Shown: positions 1 to 5,070, counted from the first letter of the stretch. The stretch: 5,815 nucleotides of DNA from DAOMOD01 sp964526035 (GCA_964526035.1 CAZGKE010000196.1:1-5815); one strand, 5' to 3'. Numbers and translations: made by a program. Notes: generated by a model not told the origin, from the letters alone.

Positions 1-209
1 CCAAGTTGCCTCGCAGCAACTCAAGCGGCCCAAGGCAGTTCGCTCAAGGGAGCCGATCATTCTACACCGGGAGCCGGGTACGTCAACACCCACATCAAAG
101 ATTTTCCAGTAGCGCGTCGCTTCGAGGCTGTGGTATGTGCGCCGCCTCGCCCTTGCGCTCGCGCGTTCGCTTGTGAACACTGCGCGACTGCTCCATCGGC
201 TCGTACTGC
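1..209. other. Upstream region without a supported gene
   Basis: No convincing coding region lies here. The short plus-strand reading frames starting near 130 and 137 are arginine-, alanine- and cysteine-rich, match no family I know, and run into the next gene in the wrong frame. The stretch does hold a strong minus-strand promoter candidate (59-86) and, near the left edge, a small inverted repeat: AGTTGC (4-9) and GCAACT (16-21) around a 6-nt loop. I see no clear promoter or Shine-Dalgarno sequence for the gene starting at 210. The in-frame stop TGA at 174-176 limits how far upstream that gene could begin. Confidence 0.55.
59..86 (-). promoter_or_regulatory. Sigma70-type promoter firing leftward out of the window
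   Basis: On the minus strand a -35 box TTGACG (86-81, 5/6 to consensus) is followed after 16 nt by a -10 box TAGAAT (64-59, 5/6). Transcription would start near 52 and leave the window on the left. No ATG with a Shine-Dalgarno sequence is visible in the 52 nt that remain, so the product may be a gene with a longer leader or a structured RNA. The assignment rests on consensus match only. Confidence 0.5.
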
Positions 210-923
210 ATGCGGGTTCCGCACAACAACCGGCAGCTGTGGTGGGTGGCGGCCTATCTGGCTGCAGCGCTGCTGCTGCTGTCGTGGGTCGGGCCTGCGT
301 ATCTGCGGCCGCTATGGGATCGTTGGGACGTGGATGCGTACCTGGCGCTCAACGGCTCGCTGACCGAGCCCGGCCTGTGGCAGTCATTCTGGGTGCTGAG
401 CAACCGCCGTTATTTCGACGTGGTGCCCGCCGCGCTGCTGCTCGGAATCTTTGCAACATGGATGTTTGCAGGCAGCCCGAACGCCATGCGGGCTCGTCTG
501 AAACTCGGTGTGATGATGGCGGTTTTCAATGTAGTGTGGGTGCAGCTGATGATGAAGCGGACGCTCGAAACCCTGCGTGACAGCCCGAGCCTGGTGGTTC
601 CGGACGCCTTTCGCATCGAGTCGCTGGTCGACCGGATTCCGAACGTCAAGGACCACTCCAACCACAGTTTTACGGGCGACCATGCCGCCGCGGGGGTGCT
701 GGTGGCGTTGATCATCCTGCACGTGGCCGACTGGAAGCGGGGCTTGGCCGCGCTTGCGGTGGCGGTCTTCTTTGGCTTGCCGCGTCTGTTGGGGGGAGGA
801 CACTGGCTCACCGACGTGGTGATCGGCGGCGGCGTTGGCGCGCTGTCGGGAATCGCCGTGTTCCTGCTGCTGCGCCGGGTGTGGCCGCAGGCCTGGGCTC
901 CCGACCTGAGGGTACCGCGATGA
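210..923 (+). CDS. LpxT-like PAP2-superfamily membrane phosphatase/phosphotransferase
   Basis: This is an inner-membrane PAP2-fold enzyme of 237 residues with about six hydrophobic segments (roughly 8-27, 72-86, 98-115, 159-172, 177-194, 203-222). The PAP2 motifs are visible: a basic KR at 116-117 and R123-D-S-P leading in; SFTGDH at 153-158 as the variant of the PSGH loop with its catalytic-site His; and R192-x5-H198-x3-D202 as the third motif. The layout and phrases such as SNRRYFD (64-70), RDSPSL (123-128) and HWLTD (198-202) closely parallel E. coli LpxT as I remember it. LpxT moves a phosphate from undecaprenyl pyrophosphate to lipid A 1-phosphate in the periplasmic leaflet. LpxT has SFPGDH where this protein has SFTGDH. 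The ATG at 210 is the first start after the in-frame stop at 174 and aligns with the LpxT N-terminus, although no good ribosome site is seen. The gene overlaps the downstream DUF192 gene by 4 bp (ATGA). PAP2 membership is secure; the exact substrate is inferred. Confidence 0.88.
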   Translation: MRVPHNNRQLWWVAAYLAAALLLLSWVGPAYLRPLWDRWDVDAYLALNGSLTEPGLWQSFWVLSNRRYFDVVPAALLLGIFATWMFAGSPNAMRARLKLGVMMAVFNVVWVQLMMKRTLETLRDSPSLVVPDAFRIESLVDRIPNVKDHSNHSFTGDHAAAGVLVALIILHVADWKRGLAALAVAVFFGLPRLLGGGHWLTDVVIGGGVGALSGIAVFLLLRRVWPQAWAPDLRVPR

Positions 924-1351
924 AGCTGCGGTCGATGTTGCTGATTGCGGTACTGCTGCTTGCAGGTTGTCCGCGTGAACAGCCCCTCGGTGAAGTGGAG
1001 CTGGGTGGGCAGCGATTCCAGGTGGAGATCGTCGAAGACGACGCAGCACGCGAACAGGGTCTGATGCACCGGGAGACCATGGCCGCTGATCACGGCATGC
1101 TGTTCATCTGGCCGGAGGAGGCGCCGCGCGCGTTCTGGATGAAGAACACGCTGCTTGCGCTCGACATTCTCTACTTCGACAGCCGGATGCGTCTTGTGGA
1201 CCTGCACACCGATGTGCAGCCGTGCCGCAGTGAGCGCTGTCCGACCTACCCGAGCGCCCGACCGGCGCGCTACGTGGTGGAGTTGAACGCTGGTACGGCC
1301 GAGGAACTCGGAATGAAACTCGGCGACCGCCTGACCATCAGGCGGCGCTGA
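920..1351 (+). CDS. DUF192-family lipoprotein
   Basis: This is a 143-residue envelope protein of the DUF192 family, whose biochemical function is not established. The N-terminus is a lipoprotein signal: MKLR, a hydrophobic stretch, then lipobox L-A-G-C with Cys17 as the lipidated residue. Pro and Arg follow, with no Asp at +2, so outer-membrane sorting is plausible. Family hallmarks follow: RxxGLMxR at 44-51, GMLFIW at 59-64, FWMKNT at 72-77, a DILYFD strand at 82-87, a Cys pair at 102 and 107, and a C-terminal ELNAGTA...G-x-K-x-GD segment (121-136). The length is normal for an exported DUF192 protein. The ATG at 920 is chosen because the signal peptide starts there and GAGGG (908-912) sits 7 nt upstream. 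An in-frame ATG at 881 would lie deep inside the previous gene. The ATGA overlap implies translational coupling to the LpxT-like gene. Its stop overlaps the tail of the opposing small gene. Confidence 0.92.
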   Translation: MKLRSMLLIAVLLLAGCPREQPLGEVELGGQRFQVEIVEDDAAREQGLMHRETMAADHGMLFIWPEEAPRAFWMKNTLLALDILYFDSRMRLVDLHTDVQPCRSERCPTYPSARPARYVVELNAGTAEELGMKLGDRLTIRRR

Positions 1352-1544
1352 GGCTTACACCGGTGGGCGGGGTGGGCCCTTTGACTTCCGGATTGCGTTT
1401 GCGGGCGATCAACGCACGCTCCTGCTCGCGCAGGTGGCTGAGACGGTGCAGGCAGGCCATGCCGCTGCGATACGGCACCAGGGAAGCCAGGGGGGGCTTG
1501 CCCGAGAAAAGCATGTCGTCGGTCATTGGGACGAATTGTTTCAT
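1338..1544 (-). CDS. Small uncharacterised protein (68 aa)
   Basis: This is a 68-residue soluble protein that I cannot assign to a named family. It begins MKQFVPMTDDMLF, continues with a LVPYRSGM segment (22-29), then a basic, helix-prone stretch with HLREQERALIARKRNPE (37-53) and a proline-containing tail. The case for a real gene is the Shine-Dalgarno GGGAG (1558-1554 on this strand) 9 nt before the ATG, a protein-like composition with an acidic/hydrophobic start, and the lack of a better gene in the 330-nt gap between flanking plus-strand genes. The opposite-strand frame (1363-1611) is rich in Arg, Ser and Cys and looks like a shadow. The last 14 bp overlap the end of the DUF192 gene tail-to-tail. 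It is divergent from the SirB1-like gene. No annotated function can be offered. It could still be a chance frame, but the ribosome site makes that less likely. Confidence 0.65.
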   Translation of the reverse strand: MKQFVPMTDDMLFSGKPPLASLVPYRSGMACLHRLSHLREQERALIARKRNPEVKGPTPPTGVSLSAA

Positions 1545-1673
1545 GGCTCTGGTCTCCCGCCTCAGCGGCAGGTACAGTCAACCCCGCCAAGATGAAAATG
1601 CGCTGACGTGAATCGGGCATTTTTCGGGCACTCGCCCTCGGGCTTGCTCAGACACTTCTTTCGGTGACGTGCA

Positions 1674-1678
1674 AGGAG
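1674..1678 (+). promoter_or_regulatory. Shine-Dalgarno AGGAG deciding the SirB1-like start
   Basis: AGGAG lies 7 nt before the ATG at 1686 but only 4 nt before the in-frame GTG at 1683. The spacing favours ATG 1686 as the start over GTG 1683. Confidence 0.75.
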
Positions 1679-1685
1679 ATCGGTG

Positions 1686-2516
1686 ATGAAAGACGCCTGG
1701 ACCCTCCTGCAAGCCGCCAGGGACGAGGACATTCCGCTCCTCAAGGCCGCTCTCCTTATCGCCCGCGACGAGTATCCCGACCTTGACGTGGCGGCCTGCG
1801 AGGCCGAGATCAGACATCTGTCGCGCGCCTTCCGTTCGAGCACCGCTTCCGCGGCCAACGACATCGCGCGGATGCAGGCGCTGAATCTTTTTCTGTTCGA
1901 AGAGCACGGCTTTACCGGCAATCAATCCGACTACTACGACCCGCGCAACAGCTATCTCAATGACGTGCTGGCGCGACGCCTCGGCATTCCGATTTCGCTG
2001 GGGATCATCCAGATCGCGATCGCCCGCGAGGCCGGACTGGCGCTCGAGGGGATCTCGTTTCCGGGACATTTCCTGGTGCGCCTGCCGGTTGACGAAGGAC
2101 TCATCGTTCTCGACCCCTATCAGCGCGGCCGCTCGGTCGATGCCGACGAACTGCGCGAGCGGGCGCAGCCGCACATCGGCGACCAGCGCGTGGGCGACCA
2201 CGTTCTCAGCGAGATGCTGGCACCGGCGAGCCATCGCCAGATCCTGCAGCGCATGCTGCGCAATTTGCTGGGCGTGTACCGCGAACGCGAGGACTGGGAG
2301 CGCGCGCTGCGCTGCAGCGACCGTCTGGTGACGCTGGACGCCGGCGATATGGACAGCCTGCGCGAACGGGGCCTGCTCTATCTACAGGTCGGACACCTCG
2401 GTGGCGCCCGTGCGGACCTGCATCGCTATCTGGCAGAAGCCCCCGGGTCGGCCGAGCACGAGCGGGTTCGCAGTGCGCTGGTCGAGCCTGGCGCCGTTAC
2501 CGCAAGACTGAACTGA
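1686..2516 (+). CDS. SirB1-family protein: transglutaminase-like domain plus TPR region
   Basis: This is a soluble protein of 276 residues with the SirB1 (transglutaminase-like, core2) architecture. Its N-terminal helices run about 1-75. The domain signature follows: DYYDPRNSYLNDVL (82-95), RRLGIPISLG (97-106), EGISFPGHFLVR (121-132) and LDPYQRG (142-148). A C-terminal TPR-like helical region (about 187-251) includes a YREREDWERAL segment. True transglutaminases use Cys-His-Asp. Here the expected Cys position in the PISLG segment has Ser104, while His128 and Asp143 remain, which is usual in SirB1 proteins and suggests a non-catalytic or binding role. The family was named in Salmonella from an invasion-gene regulation screen; its molecular function is unclear. 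The gene stands alone: upstream is the divergent small gene, downstream it converges on rubredoxin. A GTG one codon upstream (1683) is a less likely start. Confidence 0.9.
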   Translation: MKDAWTLLQAARDEDIPLLKAALLIARDEYPDLDVAACEAEIRHLSRAFRSSTASAANDIARMQALNLFLFEEHGFTGNQSDYYDPRNSYLNDVLARRLGIPISLGIIQIAIAREAGLALEGISFPGHFLVRLPVDEGLIVLDPYQRGRSVDADELRERAQPHIGDQRVGDHVLSEMLAPASHRQILQRMLRNLLGVYREREDWERALRCSDRLVTLDAGDMDSLRERGLLYLQVGHLGGARADLHRYLAEAPGSAEHERVRSALVEPGAVTARLN

Positions 2517-2550
2517 GCAGGCCGGCGGGACGCCCCGCAGCGACGCTCAG
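2513..2550. terminator. Inverted repeat between convergent genes, possible two-way terminator
   Basis: Outer arms CTGAGC (2513-2518) and GCTCAG (2545-2550) enclose a strong inner hairpin, GCGGG (2525-2529) and CCCGC (2534-2538), with a 4-nt loop. The SirB1-like stop TGA (2514-2516) lies in the left arm and the rubredoxin stop (TCA at 2547-2549 on the plus strand) in the right arm. There is no T-tract on either side, so a classical intrinsic terminator is not proven. The position is ideal for ending both convergent transcripts. Confidence 0.45.
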
Positions 2551-2756
2551 TCGCAGTCGATCTCGACCATTTCGAAATCATCCTTGGTGACCCCGCAGTC
2601 GGGGCAGCACCAGGTTTCGGGCACGTCCTCCCAACGGGTGCCGGGTTCGATGCCGTCTTCGGGCCAGCCATCGGCTTCGTTGTAGATGAAGCCGCAGACC
2701 ACGCACATGTAGCTGCGGAAGCGGGCGTCGTCCGTGCGGGCGGCTGCCTGGGTCAT
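2547..2756 (-). CDS. Rubredoxin
   Basis: This is a small one-iron electron carrier of 69 residues. The iron-binding knuckles are clear: C18-V-V-C21-G near the N-terminus and C51-P-D-C54-G near the C-terminus, so Cys18, 21, 51 and 54 would bind Fe in a tetrathiolate site. The rubredoxin linker FIYNEADGWPEDGIEPGT (23-40), then RWEDVPETW (41-49) and the DDFEMVEI end (59-66) match the family. An extra Cys50 directly precedes the second knuckle. A polar extension of about 15 residues precedes the core, common in gammaproteobacterial rubredoxins. The start is ATG 2756-2754; the frame continues upstream but only through thiE antisense sequence, so a longer protein is rejected. No strong ribosome site is seen. 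It is divergent from thiE. Rubredoxins pass electrons to oxygenases or detoxifying enzymes; the partner here is unknown. Confidence 0.95.
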   Translation of the reverse strand: MTQAAARTDDARFRSYMCVVCGFIYNEADGWPEDGIEPGTRWEDVPETWCCPDCGVTKDDFEMVEIDCD

Positions 2757-2826
2757 CGATGGGTACCGGAATCTGGAGAACAGCCTGCTATTGTGAGGCC
2801 TTTGGCGGTGAAGCGGAAGTTGACGC
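2757..2826. promoter_or_regulatory. Divergent rubredoxin/thiE promoter region
   Basis: The 70-bp gap must carry both start signals. For thiE, an extended -10 element TGC-TATTGT (2786-2794) lies about 33 nt before the ATG. A ribosome site GGAAG (2815-2819) sits 7 nt before it. On the minus strand the sequence opposite 2790-2795 reads CACAAT, a fair -10 for rubredoxin, so the two -10 boxes would overlap. No good -35 box is visible on either strand. I see no THI-box riboswitch, and the leader is too short for one. Confidence 0.35.
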
Positions 2827-3450
2827 ATGCGCGTTCCCTCGCGTGGCCTGTACGTGGTGACGCCTGACAGCCTTGCGGACAACGCACTGCTCCGCGCAGT
2901 GAGCGCGGCCATCGACGGCGGGGCGGTGATGGTGCAGTACCGGCAGAAGGGGCTCTCGATCGACACGGCGCACGAGCAGGCGTTGCGTCTTCTCGAACTC
3001 TGCAGGGACCGGGGCGTGCCGCTCATCGTCAACGATGACTGCGCCCTTGCGCAGCGTATCGGCGCCGATGGTGTGCATGTCGGACGCGAGGATGCCGCGG
3101 TGTCCGCCGCCAGGACCGCGCTCGGCGCGGATGCCATCGTCGGCGCCTCCTGCTACGGCTCATTGGCGCTGGGGCACCAGGCCGTGACCGATGGCGCCAG
3201 CTATGTCGCCTTCGGCAGCATATATCCCTCGCCAACCAAACCGGCCGCGCCCACCGTGCCACTCGACGTCCTGCGACTGGCACGTTGTGAGCTGGCGGTG
3301 CCGGTGTGTGCCATCGGCGGCATCACGGCTGACAATGCCGGCGCCGTGGTCGCTGCCGGCGCCGACCTGCTGGCGGTGATCAGCGACGTGTTCGCGGCAG
3401 CCGATCCCTGTGCAGCAGCGCGCCGCTACCGCTCGGTCTTCGCCACCTGA
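2827..3450 (+). CDS. thiE: Thiamine phosphate synthase
   Basis: ThiE joins hydroxymethylpyrimidine pyrophosphate and thiazole phosphate to make thiamine monophosphate, releasing pyrophosphate, in the cytoplasm. The protein has 207 residues, normal for a stand-alone TIM-barrel ThiE. Signature segments are in order: GLYVVTPD (7-14), VQYRQKG (36-42) with the substrate-binding Arg39 and Lys41, LIVNDD (66-71) with the Mg-binding Asp, GADGVHVGRED (79-89), GASCY (106-110), FGSIYPSPTKP (129-139), CAIGGI (161-166) and LLAVISDVF (181-189). The usual GQED reads GRED here. The ATG at 2827 gives the right N-terminus and has GGAAG 7 nt upstream. It is divergent from rubredoxin and converges on the regulator gene that ends at 3560. 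No other thiamine gene is in the window, so the pathway partners lie elsewhere. Confidence 0.96.
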   Translation: MRVPSRGLYVVTPDSLADNALLRAVSAAIDGGAVMVQYRQKGLSIDTAHEQALRLLELCRDRGVPLIVNDDCALAQRIGADGVHVGREDAAVSAARTALGADAIVGASCYGSLALGHQAVTDGASYVAFGSIYPSPTKPAAPTVPLDVLRLARCELAVPVCAIGGITADNAGAVVAAGADLLAVISDVFAAADPCAAARRYRSVFAT

Positions 3451-3559
3451 ACGTTCGTTGGATTGGACGACCCCCTGCCACCTGGAGCGGGGATTCCGAG
3501 GTGCATTGCTGCAGCCGGCGCTGCGAGCGAGACCCGGAGGATGAGCAGAAATCGCGTCC
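3451..3559. other. Convergent intergenic gap, thiE / regulator
   Basis: This 109-bp spacer separates two convergent genes. It holds a short hairpin, GCAGC (3511-3515) and GCTGC (3520-3524) with loop CGGC, and a looser repeat ATGAG (3541-3545) with CTCAT (3559-3563) that reaches the regulator's stop codon. Neither is followed by a T-tract, so no terminator is called. A plus-strand frame starting at 3463 looks like chance. Confidence 0.4.
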
Positions 3560-3865
3560 TCATGACAGCCCCCGACCGACCATCGCTGACAGATGACCCA
3601 GGTAGTCGGCCAGCGCCTGACGCCCACGTGCGGTCAGGCGGTAGTCGCTGACCGGCTTGCGCTCGACAATGCGCTTGCGCACCGTCACGTATCCAGCGTC
3701 CTCAAGCTTGCGTAGGTGGCTGCCGAGATTGCCGTCGGTGGCCTTGACCTGGTCGCGCAAGAAGGTGAACTCGGCGCGTTCCACCGTGGCCAGCACGGTC
3801 ATGATGGCGAGACGCAGGCGTGAGTGGATGACTTCATCGAGCCGGGTGTGATCGAAGTCGGTCAC
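3560..3865 (-). CDS. Small winged-helix transcriptional regulator
   Basis: This is a DNA-binding protein of 101 residues that is essentially one winged-helix domain, of the MarR/ArsR-like type often labelled HTH_34. It opens with LDEVIHSRLRLAIMTVL (9-25), the first helix pair. The helix-turn-helix (about 34-58) follows, with FLRDQVKATDGNLGSHLRKL (35-54); the recognition helix runs through DGNLGSHLRKLEDAGYV (44-60). The beta-wing is at about 61-77 (VRKRIVERKPVSDYRLT), and a final helix, RQALADYLGHL (82-92), probably aids dimerisation. No metal-binding Cys cluster or ligand domain is visible. The start is GTG (3865-3863), 6 nt after the stop of the membrane-protein gene and with no clear Shine-Dalgarno, so translation is probably coupled. 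As last gene of a three-gene operon, it most likely represses that operon through the repeats at 5021-5044. That link is inference from context. Confidence 0.88.
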   Translation of the reverse strand: MTDFDHTRLDEVIHSRLRLAIMTVLATVERAEFTFLRDQVKATDGNLGSHLRKLEDAGYVTVRKRIVERKPVSDYRLTARGRQALADYLGHLSAMVGRGLS

Positions 3866-3871
3866 GGCGAC

Positions 3872-4489
3872 TCAGCTGCGTGCGCCGCGCCCGAGCCACC
3901 AACCCGGCAGCGCAAACAGCAGCAGCAACATCGCGGCAAGGGCCAGAACGGTATGTGGGCCGGGCCATGCCAGCATCAGTGCGCCGCCCAGCCACCACGG
4001 CAATGCCAGGTTGCGGAACCAGCCGATGCCGGCGATCAGTCCCACAGCCCATACGGCCAATCCCATGCTCAGCGCCATCAATCCGGACAATGACTGGGGC
4101 GGGACCGGCCCGAAGACGCTGCCGACGAAGTAGAGCAACAGCGCGGTCACGCCGAATCCGGCCCACACCAGGCCCATCTGCCGCGCGGCATGGCCGACGG
4201 CCACCGCGCGCTGGTGCTCGCGCCGGAGCAGCCAGCCGGTGCCACCCCAGCCGATCGAGATGAGGACAGCCCAGATCCAGGCGATGCTGGCGGGCGACCA
4301 CGGCAGCCAATCCTCCAGCACCAGCCAGGTCAGCAGCAGTCCGGCGCCGATCAGCGCACCCCACAGAAAGTAGTGGTTGCCGGACAGGCGCGTGGCATCG
4401 CGGGTGGCGTCCAGAACGCGCCGGATGTAGGCGAGATCCTGCATGGGATCGGACCCATCCGGGTCTGCGTGGTCATCGACTTCAATCAT
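3872..4489 (-). CDS. Six-segment integral membrane protein, uncharacterised
   Basis: The protein has 205 residues. It has an acidic cytoplasm-like N-terminus (1-16) and a short amphipathic stretch MQDLAYIRRVLDATRDAT (16-33). About six hydrophobic segments follow (roughly 41-61, 66-87, 106-128, 135-158, 162-176, 178-199). It is notably rich in Trp and Gly (for example LPWW at 163-166 and PGWW near the C-terminus). The DLAYIRRVL phrase followed by a GALIGAG-type first helix resembles membrane proteins I remember beside small winged-helix regulators, but I cannot name a family or function. No transport or catalytic motif is visible. The ATG at 4489 overlaps the TGA of the DUF1579 gene by 4 bp, which fixes this start better than the internal Met16. 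The regulator gene follows after 6 bp. It may act with the exported DUF1579 partner in the envelope; that is only inference. Confidence 0.85.
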   Translation of the reverse strand: MIEVDDHADPDGSDPMQDLAYIRRVLDATRDATRLSGNHYFLWGALIGAGLLLTWLVLEDWLPWSPASIAWIWAVLISIGWGGTGWLLRREHQRAVAVGHAARQMGLVWAGFGVTALLLYFVGSVFGPVPPQSLSGLMALSMGLAVWAVGLIAGIGWFRNLALPWWLGGALMLAWPGPHTVLALAAMLLLLFALPGWWLGRGARS

Positions 4490-5001
4490 GGTTTCACCCG
4501 GGTCAGCCGCATGCCGAAGATCTCGTGCCAGTTTTCACCATCGCGACTCATTCGACCCACTTCGTTCCAGGTGTCAGTGTCGACCTTCAGCGTGTAGCGG
4601 ATCTTGCCGACTTCGGGCAGCGACATCTCCCAGATGAAGTCTCCCTCTTCGAGCCAGCCCACATACTCGCCGCTGCGGCCGTCGGACAGATAGCTGCTGA
4701 ATCGATAGCCGCCCTCGCGCGCCGAAATCACGGCAAAGGCGTCATGCACGATCGCGCCGCTCTCGAAGTCATGGTGGCGCCCGTGAACGGTGAGGATGCG
4801 CCCGCCGAGCCGCGCCTCGACCGTCTCACGGCTGTGAAAGCGATGCGTATCATCCGGCCCGCGTCGTATCCATCCCTCGCCCTCCCACTCGCCGACCAGG
4901 AAGCCCAGATCTGCCATCGGGTCGGCCTTCGCCGCCGACAGCGGTACAGACCCTACCAGCAGCACAAACAACCACCCAAGGCCAGCCGCAACGCCATTCA
5001 T
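4486..5001 (-). CDS. Exported DUF1579-type protein
   Basis: The predicted product has 171 residues. A signal peptide (1-26) has a hydrophobic core WLFVLLVGSVPL and a likely cut after A-K-A (24-26). The mature part starts DPMADLGFLVGEWEGEG (27-43), the DUF1579 hallmark. It continues with RETVEARLGGRIL (58-70), FSSYLSDGRSGEY (101-113) and a C-terminal IRYTLKVDTDTWNEVGRMSRDG segment (134-155) ending in MRLTRV. The family resembles a small lipocalin-like beta barrel and its function is unknown. The start at 5001 is preferred over an in-frame ATG at 5019. GGAG (5013-5010) is 8 nt before 5001, whereas 5019 has no ribosome site and would lie only about 8 nt from the predicted transcript start. It is the first gene of the cassette and overlaps the membrane-protein gene by 4 bp. 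Confidence 0.87.
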   Translation of the reverse strand: MNGVAAGLGWLFVLLVGSVPLSAAKADPMADLGFLVGEWEGEGWIRRGPDDTHRFHSRETVEARLGGRILTVHGRHHDFESGAIVHDAFAVISAREGGYRFSSYLSDGRSGEYVGWLEEGDFIWEMSLPEVGKIRYTLKVDTDTWNEVGRMSRDGENWHEIFGMRLTRVKP

Positions 5002-5009
5002 GATCATCT

Positions 5010-5013
5010 CTCC
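5010..5013 (-). promoter_or_regulatory. Shine-Dalgarno GGAG for the DUF1579 gene
   Basis: GGAG lies 8 nt upstream of ATG 5001 and only 2 nt upstream of the ATG at 5007. It lies downstream of the ATG at 5019. It therefore selects 5001 as the start. Confidence 0.65.
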
Positions 5014-5020
5014 GTCCATT

Positions 5021-5044
5021 TACTCTGCTCTTCAGAGTACTCTG
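5021..5044. promoter_or_regulatory. Candidate operator: overlapping inverted repeats of TACTCTG
   Basis: Three copies of one 7-bp half-site are present: TACTCTG at 5021-5027, its reverse complement CAGAGTA at 5033-5039, and TACTCTG again at 5038-5044. The first pair forms TACTCTG-N5-CAGAGTA; the second pair forms the perfect 12-bp palindrome CAGAGTACTCTG (5033-5044). The repeats cover the predicted -10 box and start point of the minus-strand operon. They are most simply a repressor site for the winged-helix protein encoded at the end of that operon. The protein-site pairing is inferred. Confidence 0.7.
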
Positions 5045-5061
5045 CATACGTTGAATGTCAA
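5034..5061 (-). promoter_or_regulatory. Promoter of the DUF1579-membrane-regulator operon
   Basis: On the minus strand a perfect -35 box TTGACA (5061-5056) is followed after 16 nt by TACTCT (5039-5034), which keeps the key first, second and last bases of TATAAT. Transcription would begin near 5027, giving a leader of about 25 nt to ATG 5001. The weak -10 is embedded in the palindrome at 5033-5044, so a bound repressor would block it directly. Confidence 0.65.
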
Positions 5062-5070
5062 GTCTTCGCG

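Noticed and set aside
881..919. Longer DUF192 start at ATG 881
   Set aside because: It would add 13 residues before the lipoprotein signal and overlap the PAP2 gene by 43 bp; the start at 920 has its own ribosome site and an intact lipobox signal.
384..1207. Long minus-strand frames antisense to the PAP2 and DUF192 genes
   Set aside because: They mirror well-identified plus-strand genes, are rich in His, Arg, Ser and Pro, and show no family motif; typical of antisense frames in GC-rich DNA.
1614..1630. Direct repeat CGGGCA-N5-CGGGCA upstream of the SirB1-like gene
   Set aside because: Six-base GC-rich repeats of this kind are expected by chance here; no promoter element aligns with them.
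1578..2234. 218-codon minus-strand frame antisense to the SirB1-like gene
   Set aside because: The plus-strand protein carries clear family motifs; the antisense frame has none and lacks a credible start signal.
2757..3137. N-terminal extension of rubredoxin to 196 residues
   Set aside because: The extension is antisense to thiE and the intergenic region, is Ser/Arg/Cys-rich, and exceeds any rubredoxin length that would make sense.
3511..3524. GCAGC-CGGC-GCTGC hairpin as a thiE terminator
   Set aside because: Only five base pairs and no T-tract on either strand; not distinguishable from chance in GC-rich sequence.
3463..3651. 62-codon plus-strand frame after thiE
   Set aside because: Low-complexity composition, no ribosome site, and it runs into the regulator gene on the opposite strand.
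3834..4364. 176-codon minus-strand frame in the membrane-protein region
   Set aside because: Same strand but another frame; Arg/Ala-rich without helices, whereas the 205-aa frame shows six clean membrane segments and an ATGA coupling.
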